From the NCBI RefSeq assembly GCF_037338445.1, contig NZ_CP147838.1, positions 372,001 to 436,000 of the forward strand: a stretch of DNA of 64,000 bases, read 5' to 3'. The number at the start of each line of letters is the position of its first letter. Position 1 is the stretch's first letter. A model generated the notes under the pieces. That model was not told the DNA's origin, did not search any database, and saw nothing but the letters and a program-made list of their open reading frames with translations. This stretch comes from Salinibaculum sp. SYNS191. GTDB lineage: Archaea; Halobacteriota; Halobacteria; Halobacteriales; Haloarculaceae. Below are positions 58,279 through 64,000 of this stretch, piece by piece. Both the position numbers and the translations under genes were made by a program.

Positions 58279-59334
58279 ATGACGATGGTCGACGCCGACG
58301 ACGTGTGCATACTCATTCCGACCTACAACGAGGCGGCCACTATCGGGGACGTGGTGAGCGGCTTCGTCGCCGAGGGGTTCGACCACGTGCTGGTCATCGA
58401 CGGGGGCTCGACCGACGAGACGCCCCGAATCGCGCGCGAGGCGGGGGCACGCGTCGTCGAGCAGTCCGGGAGCGGCAAGGGGCAGGCGGTCCGTGAGGCC
58501 ATCGGGCTCATCGAGCGCCCGTACGTGCTGATGGCGGACGGCGACGCCACCTACCGCCCGGACGAGGCGCGGGAGATGCTCGCGCCCCTGTTCGCCGGCG
58601 ATGCCGAACACGTCATCGGCGACCGCTTCGCGAACATGAAACCCGGCGCGATGTCGTCGCTGAACCAGGTCGGCAACCGCATCATCAACCGGGCGTTCGC
58701 GTTCATCCACGGGCGCGACCTCCAGGACATCCTCAGCGGGTACCGCGCGTTCACCACCCGGTCGGCCCGTCGGCTCTCGCTGACGGCCGACGGGTTCGGC
58801 ATCGAGACGGAGATGTCCGTCGAGTGCGTCAAACACGGCGTCGAGACGGCCGTCGTCCCGATCACGTACGAACCCCGCCCCGACGAGTCTGAGACGAACC
58901 TCCGCCCGTTCCGCGACGGTGCGGTCATCCTGACGACGCTGTACCAGATGGCAAAGACCAACAACCCGCTCTTTTACTTCGGCAGCGTCGGCTCGCTCAG
59001 CACGCTCGCCGGCCTCGTGCTGGCCGCCTACGTCGGCGTCGAGTGGTTCACGCGGGGCATCTCCCACGAGGTGCTCGCCTTCATCGCCGGCGTCGGCATC
59101 CTCTTCGGCATCCAGTTGCTGATGTTCGGCGTCCTGTCGGACATGATTGTGGCGCTCAACCGCGAGCAGACGCGCCAGATAGAGCGACTCGCGGCCGAAC
59201 TCGACGCCACCCCGCCGAAGGAAAGCGGACGTGAGACCGACGCGGCCGCCGGAGAGGAACAGGGCGGCCGGAGTCGCCTCGCTGGCGAGGAACGGGAGCC
59301 GGCCGAGGGCGACGGCGCGAGCGTCCGCGACTAG
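58279..59334 (+). CDS. aglJ: AglJ-like dolichol-phosphate glycosyltransferase (GT2)
   Basis: 351 residues. The GT-A fold shows 'CILIPTYNEAATIGDVV', 'VIDGGSTDETPRIA', the metal-binding D-x-D in 'LMADGDATYRPDEA', and 'LQDILSGYRAFT'. Two C-terminal membrane helices (about residues 235-300) and a disordered charged tail follow. The overall form matches AglJ, which adds the first hexose to dolichol phosphate for S-layer N-glycosylation in Haloferax. Family members are similar to one another, so the symbol is a best match. It is convergent with the DUF5789 gene via a CTAG stop overlap. Confidence 0.8.
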   Translation: MTMVDADDVCILIPTYNEAATIGDVVSGFVAEGFDHVLVIDGGSTDETPRIAREAGARVVEQSGSGKGQAVREAIGLIERPYVLMADGDATYRPDEAREMLAPLFAGDAEHVIGDRFANMKPGAMSSLNQVGNRIINRAFAFIHGRDLQDILSGYRAFTTRSARRLSLTADGFGIETEMSVECVKHGVETAVVPITYEPRPDESETNLRPFRDGAVILTTLYQMAKTNNPLFYFGSVGSLSTLAGLVLAAYVGVEWFTRGISHEVLAFIAGVGILFGIQLLMFGVLSDMIVALNREQTRQIERLAAELDATPPKESGRETDAAAGEEQGGRSRLAGEEREPAEGDGASVRD

Positions 59335-59660
59335 AAGGGGACCAGCGCCCGGAGCTGTGCCAGGATGCTCCGGGATGCGTTCTCGCGTCGCTTCTCGAAG
59401 ACCGGGTGCAACGCGTTCAGCAGTTCCTGCTCGTTCTCGAAGCGCTGGCGCGGCGTCTCGGAGAGGGCGTCGGCCAGCCGCAGTTCGTTCCCCGCGGCGT
59501 CGACAGGGACCGACAGGTCGCCGTACTCCGAGGCCAGCGTCCCGCTCTCGACCGGGAACTCGACCGGCAGTTCGCTGATGCGCGCGTCGAGTGCGGCGAT
59601 GCCGAACTCCACGACCTCCGGGCCGTCGTCGATGTCGTCTGTCGGCGGCTGAACTCCCAT
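59331..59660 (-). CDS. DUF5789-like small haloarchaeal protein
   Basis: 109 residues. 'PVEFPVESGTLASEYGDLSVPVDAAGNELRLADALSETPRQRFENEQELLNALHPVF' has the 'P.EFP' and 'SxxEL...L' arrangement I associate with haloarchaeal DUF5789 proteins. There is no catalytic or metal-binding motif, and the protein appears cytoplasmic. Its stop is interlocked with the AglJ-like gene in CTAG. Function unknown. Confidence 0.68.
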   Translation of the reverse strand: MGVQPPTDDIDDGPEVVEFGIAALDARISELPVEFPVESGTLASEYGDLSVPVDAAGNELRLADALSETPRQRFENEQELLNALHPVFEKRRENASRSILAQLRALVPF

Positions 59661-59729
59661 CGTGTGACTTCACGGATGCCTAACCCGAAAAGCCATCGGG
59701 TTCCGGGAGCGCGCGGCCAGCCAAGGAAC

Positions 59730-61175
59730 CTACTCCGTGACTTCGAATGTAAAGTGCAAGGCCGGTAGCGGACGGACGGGATGGTTCTCGAGATACGAGA
59801 GATGGGGTCTGACCTCGAACTCGGGTTCGTCGTCTTTCGTCCGGAAGAGAGAGGGATAGACGTCGATGAAGTGATAGCCGGGCTCCCCGCTGGCTTTGAG
59901 CACCGTCCGGGTGACGCCCGGTTCGTCATCGTCGTCGACGCCACAGACGTACCCCACCGGGTCGTTGTCGTAGACGAAGTACTGCGCGTTTTCGTACTCG
60001 GTCCATCCGACACCACAGAGTTCGATAGTGATGTCGGTGCCGACCGGTCCTTCCGTGGGCTCTATCTTGCCGATGGACGGCTGCATCATGAACCCGGTTA
60101 CGGCGACCGAACGGCCGTCAACCTCGGCCGTGATGGGTCGGGTCGCCCCGACATCCCTCGGAATCTCCACCTCTCGCTCGAAAGAACCGTTCGCGTCGGT
60201 GACGACGGTCGGTAACACGTCCGGTCTCGGCTCCGGCGTGATGGGGATACCCTTGACCCGGTGTCCCTTGTGGCGGTACCAGACCAGGTCAACCTCGGTG
60301 TGTGCCGGGAAACCCGACCCAGCGAGTATTGCGGTCGTTCCGGCCTGGCCCGAGTTCGGGGTAATCTCCAGTTCAGCGGGCGTGTCCTCGTCGAGATCCG
60401 GGTAGTGCAGGTCGATAGGGTTCTCCGGGAGCAACTCGTCCATCCAGGCCTCCGGTGGCTCGGACTCGGGTTCGGTCACCTCGACGGTCCAGGCGGACTG
60501 GCGTCCCCCGGCGACCGGGCCGTACGGCGACTGGGTGTTGTTCTGCAGAAAGGGCACGCCCCGGTGATTGCGCCAGACCTGGATGTTGTGCGGGCCGACG
60601 GGACCGGCGGCCCTGATTCTGGCCGTCGCAGTGCCGCGGTTCATCACGCCCGTCATGAATCCGACGTTCCCGTTGTCCCAGGTGACCTGATAGTTCGTCT
60701 GGAGGACGTTACTCCCGAGTCCGTACCCGACGATGGTGAACGTCTCGCCCAGCGGTGCCTCCGTTCTGTCGAGTTCGAACCAGGGTATGATGGTGTACTC
60801 CGTCACCGCGACAGGTTCGCCGGCCCGGTTCTGGAGCTCCATCCTGTGGCTGCCGCCGAAGTCCTCCGGCACCGCCCACTCCTCGACGAAGGTACCGTCG
60901 TCGTCTGTCCGGACGGTGGCGATGGCTTCGCTCCGGGGCTCGTACTGCGGGCCGACGATCTCGTTTGCCTGCACGACGCCCCAGGATCCCTCAAGGGAGT
61001 GCCAGCGGACCTCGAAGAACTCGTCGGTCGGGAGCCCTCGTCCCCGGATCGTCACGCTGTCGCCGACGTATCCCTCCGTTTCGCTCACGACGACCTCCCC
61101 TTGCGCATCCGAAACCTGCTGGTGGTCCCGGAGAGTCTCTTCGACTTCCTCGGAGATGTCGGAAGTGTCTCCCAT
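59730..61175 (-). CDS. Internally duplicated TIG/IPT-like beta-sandwich protein
   Basis: 481 residues with no signal peptide or membrane helix. Two ~200-residue units share order and motifs: unit 1 (about 35-235) and unit 2 (about 268-481). Each contains a first TIG-like domain ('VGDSVTIRGRGLP' / 'AGTTAILAGSGFP') and a second ('PLGETFTIVGYGLG' / 'PVGTDITIELCGVG'). Both units end in EVTE. TIG/IPT domains are Ig-like modules of adhesins and carbohydrate-associated proteins. Lack of an export signal is odd for such a protein. Minus-strand TATA-like GATTAAGC lies about 25-33 nt upstream. Confidence 0.7.
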   Translation of the reverse strand: MGDTSDISEEVEETLRDHQQVSDAQGEVVVSETEGYVGDSVTIRGRGLPTDEFFEVRWHSLEGSWGVVQANEIVGPQYEPRSEAIATVRTDDDGTFVEEWAVPEDFGGSHRMELQNRAGEPVAVTEYTIIPWFELDRTEAPLGETFTIVGYGLGSNVLQTNYQVTWDNGNVGFMTGVMNRGTATARIRAAGPVGPHNIQVWRNHRGVPFLQNNTQSPYGPVAGGRQSAWTVEVTEPESEPPEAWMDELLPENPIDLHYPDLDEDTPAELEITPNSGQAGTTAILAGSGFPAHTEVDLVWYRHKGHRVKGIPITPEPRPDVLPTVVTDANGSFEREVEIPRDVGATRPITAEVDGRSVAVTGFMMQPSIGKIEPTEGPVGTDITIELCGVGWTEYENAQYFVYDNDPVGYVCGVDDDDEPGVTRTVLKASGEPGYHFIDVYPSLFRTKDDEPEFEVRPHLSYLENHPVRPLPALHFTFEVTE

Positions 61176-61319
61176 ACAACATTAAGGAAGACAGGATTGC
61201 TTAATCATTGGGTTCGATGGTCGTGGGGAACCTTCATCACACAACGGGTGCGAATCACCGACAATGAGCGGAAACACTGCAGTCGCCATCACGGTGTCGT
61301 CTTCGAGGGGTGACCGCCG

Positions 61320-62069
61320 GTGACCGGTTCCGAGTCCGACTGGCCCGATGACCCGGCGGAAGGAGGGCTCCCGTCGCCGTTGCTGCTCGTTCTCGCCGGG
61401 ACGCTCGCGGTCCAGACGGTCCTGATGGTGTGGAGTCTGGCCGCCGACAATAGCACCGTCGCGGCACCGTCGTTCCTCCCGACGCTGGTGCTCGCGCTGT
61501 CGGGGGTTGCGGCACTCGCCGTCGTGATAGACGCCCGCTCGGCCGGCGGCTGGTGGCAGCCGCGGTGGCCGTTCTGGGTATTCGGTGTGGCCCTGCTCGG
61601 AGTCAACGTCGGCGTCGCCGCTGCCTACATTCTCCGGCGGCAGGAATCCGTGACGACGCCGGGACCGACGGCGCGCTGGAAGCTGGCAACCGTCTCCGCC
61701 GCCGGCGTCGCCGCCGTGTCGACGATGGTGTACGAAGGCCTGTTCGACGGCCCCGAGGGCCTCCTCGCGAGCCTCCTGGCCGTCGTGTCGCTGGGCACCG
61801 TCGGCTTCGGCCTCGCAGCCAACGTGTTCGACCTGCGGTACGTGACGAGCAGGCTGGACGGAACGGGGACGGGCTGGGTGATGGACGGCTATCACTGGCC
61901 CATCATGGTGATGGTGCTGATACCCGCGAACGTGCTCTTTGCGGTGCTGTATCTCTACCGACGGCGGCGGCTGTTCACGAAGGCCGGGCAGGCCGACACC
62001 GCGTCGGGCGTGGCCGAGACCGGACCCGACCCGGCTGGCAGCGGGGAGTCCCCCGACGACGTCGAGTGA
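61320..62069 (+). CDS. Multi-helix membrane protein, unknown function
   Basis: 249 residues from a GTG at 61320. About seven hydrophobic helices are present (first at about residues 19-42), with polar loops containing 'ARSAGGWWQPRWPFWVF' and 'VMDGYHWPIMVMVLIPANVLFAVLYLYRRRR'. The last is a helix ending in an Arg-rich cytoplasmic stop. The acidic tail is disordered. No family is recognised. A 19-codon ORF (61264-61323) overlaps its start as GTGA and may couple translation. Confidence 0.62.
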   Translation: MTGSESDWPDDPAEGGLPSPLLLVLAGTLAVQTVLMVWSLAADNSTVAAPSFLPTLVLALSGVAALAVVIDARSAGGWWQPRWPFWVFGVALLGVNVGVAAAYILRRQESVTTPGPTARWKLATVSAAGVAAVSTMVYEGLFDGPEGLLASLLAVVSLGTVGFGLAANVFDLRYVTSRLDGTGTGWVMDGYHWPIMVMVLIPANVLFAVLYLYRRRRLFTKAGQADTASGVAETGPDPAGSGESPDDVE

Positions 62070-62120
62070 GCCGTCGCCGGCAGCGGTAAACATAATCCAC
62101 TCCGGTGAGAAGGGGGCGCT

Positions 62121-63761
62121 GTGCAGCTTCCGCTGGATGAATCGCTGCTGGAGGCGCTGAGTCTGTGGGCTCTGGCCGCCGGTCTCGCCTACGCAGCGTA
62201 CGTCCTCGTGCGAGCGGGCGGCCTCCGGCCGCTCACCGACAGACTCCGTCGCCGGTTCGTTCTCGGCGTCCCGTGGGGCACGCTCATCGTGGTACTGGGC
62301 GTCCTCGGGGTGTACTTCCTGCTCCAGGGCGGCGGCCAGCGCGGCGGCCCCGTGGTCGTCGCCTTCCGCTCGTGGTCTTTCTCGTACCCGTTCGGCCTGG
62401 TCCTGGCCCCCTTCTCGCACGCCAACGAGGGACACATCACCGGGAACCTCCTCTCGACGCTGGCGTTCGCACCCGTCGCAGAGTACGCCTGGAGTCACTA
62501 CGCGACCGAACGAGGTAGCCACTCGTTCGGCTCCTGGCGGACGAACCCGTTCGCCCGCATCGCAGCCTTCGTCGTCGGCGTCTTCGTCGTCGGCGTCATC
62601 ACGAGCGTGTTCATTCCCGGGGCGCTCATCGGATTCTCCGGCGTCGTCTTCGCCTTCGGCGGGTTCGCTCTGGTGACGAAGCCGGTGCTCGCGGTGTTCG
62701 CGCTCCTCGGCGAGCGCGTGGTCAGACTGGCCTGGCGGGCCCTGGAGAGCCCCGTCGTCGTCACGGAGGGACGCCAGCAGTTCGTCACGCCGTTCTGGGC
62801 CGACATCGCCGTGCAGGGCCACGCGATGGGGCTGCTCATCGGCATCCTGCTGGGCATCTACGTGGTCCGCCGGCGCGAAGCCTGGCCCAGCCTCCGGTGG
62901 GTCTGGTTCGCCGCGCTCGTGTTCACCGCCACGAAGTCGCTCTATGCCCTGTACTGGTACCTCGCGAGCACCCGCTACGTCCTCTTCCAGGCGGCCGGTG
63001 TGGCCGCAATCGTCGTCCTGGCGACGGTGGTCGCCGTCGCGCTCGCCCGGTCGGACCGCACGCTCGTCCCCCGCATCGACCTCCAGCGCAGGGAGGCTGC
63101 CGCGGGGGTGTTGCTGTGTATCGTGCTCGGGCTCGCGCTCGTCTCGGTCCCCTACAACGCCATCTCGGTGTCGTCCGGGCCGGAGGCCGACACCGGGGTC
63201 GAGGTCCGCGACTTCACCGTCACCTACGTGGAGGACGTGCCCGACAGGTACATCTCCGCCGTCGAGATTCCGGTGCTCCGGGACTCGTTGCAGGTGAACA
63301 CCAGCGGCGTCGTCGTCACGAGCGAGGACCGGGACGCGTGGGAGGCCGTCGTCCCGGCCGGCCGTCTGGCGGTGCGGGGGTACGCCATCGTCCCACTGGG
63401 CGGCGTCGGCTGGCGCGAGACGGTCGTGGTGAACCGCTCTAGCTGGAACGTCCTGGGCGGCGGGAGCACCTACAAGGTGTTCGTCCGCAAAGAGGGCGAT
63501 CCGCCAAAACAGGTGTTCACGTCGGAGCCGGCCAACGTCTCGGCGGTCATCTCGAACCGGACAATCCAGATACGGCCGGTCGACCCCGGGTTCGAGGTCG
63601 CTGTCCGGCGAAACGGGACGCTGCTGGCGACAGCCCCGATTCCGTCCGCGGGGAGCAACGCGTCGCTGGCGGGACTGCGGTTCAACAGGACGGACGACAC
63701 GTTGCGCGCGCTCGACAATGGAACGCGCATCGATATCGCCCGGCGCGGACAGGGCTCGTGA
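62121..63761 (+). CDS. Rhomboid-family intramembrane serine protease with glycan-rich exterior domain
   Basis: 546 residues from a GTG at 62121. The membrane part (about residues 10-345) contains the rhomboid elements: an 'HANEGHITGNLLSTLAF' segment, catalytic Ser173 in 'IGFSGVVFAFGG' (G-x-S-G) and His234 in 'VQGHAMGLLIGILLG'. The remaining ~200 residues form a soluble beta-rich domain with about eight N-x-S/T sequons and so face outside. Rhomboids cleave membrane proteins within the bilayer; haloarchaeal examples have been linked to surface-glycoprotein handling. It starts 51 bp after the preceding membrane-protein gene. Confidence 0.83.
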   Translation: MQLPLDESLLEALSLWALAAGLAYAAYVLVRAGGLRPLTDRLRRRFVLGVPWGTLIVVLGVLGVYFLLQGGGQRGGPVVVAFRSWSFSYPFGLVLAPFSHANEGHITGNLLSTLAFAPVAEYAWSHYATERGSHSFGSWRTNPFARIAAFVVGVFVVGVITSVFIPGALIGFSGVVFAFGGFALVTKPVLAVFALLGERVVRLAWRALESPVVVTEGRQQFVTPFWADIAVQGHAMGLLIGILLGIYVVRRREAWPSLRWVWFAALVFTATKSLYALYWYLASTRYVLFQAAGVAAIVVLATVVAVALARSDRTLVPRIDLQRREAAAGVLLCIVLGLALVSVPYNAISVSSGPEADTGVEVRDFTVTYVEDVPDRYISAVEIPVLRDSLQVNTSGVVVTSEDRDAWEAVVPAGRLAVRGYAIVPLGGVGWRETVVVNRSSWNVLGGGSTYKVFVRKEGDPPKQVFTSEPANVSAVISNRTIQIRPVDPGFEVAVRRNGTLLATAPIPSAGSNASLAGLRFNRTDDTLRALDNGTRIDIARRGQGS

Positions 63762-64000
63762 CTACCACTCGATGCGGAACACTTCCACGTCGATCTCCTC
63801 CCGGTCGCTGTCGTGGTGGTCGAACGCGCGCGGGAGTTCGAACTCCGCGGCGAATGCGTGGGTGACCTCGCCGCCCTCGTCGGCGGCGAAAGATTCCACG
63901 AAGTCGACGCTGTCGGCGTTGTGGATGGAGTAGGAGACGTCGGCGATATCCGCCGTCGTCGAGAGGAATGCGCGGTCGGCGTGTTCGTTGCCGGTCTGCG
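63762..64000 (-). CDS. C-terminal part of an unidentified protein (runs off the window)
   Basis: The last 79 codons of a minus-strand gene whose start lies beyond the window. The fragment is acidic and beta-rich ('TADIADVSYSIHNADSVDFVESFAADEGGEVTHAFAAEFELP', ending 'VFRIEW'). It shows no motif that I recognise. Its stop abuts the rhomboid stop (convergent). Confidence 0.6.
   Translation of the reverse strand, partial: QTGNEHADRAFLSTTADIADVSYSIHNADSVDFVESFAADEGGEVTHAFAAEFELPRAFDHHDSDREEIDVEVFRIEW

Noticed and set aside
1..64000. tRNA, rRNA and mobile-element genes
   Set aside because: I looked for T-loop-like GTTCRAN2C sequences with paired arms, transposase motifs and terminal inverted repeats, and found none convincing. 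The only sign of insertion is the aroQ-flanked toxin-antitoxin island.

Overview
The window is a gene-dense stretch of a haloarchaeal (class Halobacteria) chromosome. The DNA is strongly GC-rich with a G/C bias at third codon positions. The encoded proteins are very acidic (Asp/Glu-rich, few Lys). Most genes have a TATA-like element about 25-35 nt before the start codon and little or no 5' leader. Many families are archaeal or haloarchaeal: TFE, RPA with its partner and phosphoesterase, Trm56, GHMP-type shikimate kinase, halocyanin, Bat-type HTH regulators, AglJ-like glycosyltransferase, AbrB-PhoU, DUF2110/DUF5796/DUF5803. I do not assign a genus. I saw no rRNA, tRNA, CRISPR array, IS element or origin.

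Layout. 1-4.5 kb: end of a TPP-dependent E1 alpha subunit, an HD phosphohydrolase, a one-cysteine peroxiredoxin, TatA, two tandem CheC phosphatases and a small membrane protein. 4.5-11.3 kb: GMC oxidoreductase behind a DtxR-like palindrome, alpha/beta hydrolase, SdpI-like membrane protein, MscS channel, FAH-family hydrolase, HAD dehalogenase, ASCH protein. 11.4-20.3 kb: prephenate dehydrogenase, Rsm22-like methyltransferase, SurE, EamA transporter, His-rich NicO-type metal transporter, beta-carbonic anhydrase, acetyltransferase. Next is a small lower-GC toxin-antitoxin island (VapBC, plus an MntA next to a truncated HepT), followed by the chorismate mutase/shikimate kinase operon. The island is bracketed by imperfect copies of the 3' end of the chorismate mutase gene.

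20.3-34.8 kb: housekeeping genes, including a Cdc48-type double AAA ATPase, aldehyde dehydrogenase, nitrilase-family hydrolase, AbrB-PhoU regulator, NAD-kinase-like protein, CinA-like protein, the tfe-DUF2110-DUF5803 operon, Trm56 and a Tat-exported DsbA-like lipoprotein. 34.8-45.9 kb: a single-strand DNA locus (RPA, RPA-associated protein, phosphoesterase, then an Lhr helicase), followed by membrane proteins and a stand-alone MutS-family ATPase. 45.9-51.7 kb: O-acetylhomoserine sulfhydrylase, then a putative redox module made of a NarO/DmsR-like regulator, a polytopic membrane protein and a halocyanin. Near-identical palindromes precede the last two genes. An XPB-like helicase follows.

52-64 kb: a complete five-gene branched-chain amino acid ABC transporter operon with an unusually long, hairpin-containing leader, facing a convergent Bat-type regulator; then an AglJ-like glycosyltransferase, an internally duplicated TIG-like protein, membrane proteins and a rhomboid protease with a sequon-rich exterior domain.

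Most of the window is ordinary core genome. The parts that merit follow-up are the palindrome-linked regulator/membrane protein/halocyanin module (47.2-49.8 kb), the toxin-antitoxin island (17.7-19.1 kb), the DtxR-like operator (6.18 kb) and the liv leader (51.8-51.95 kb).
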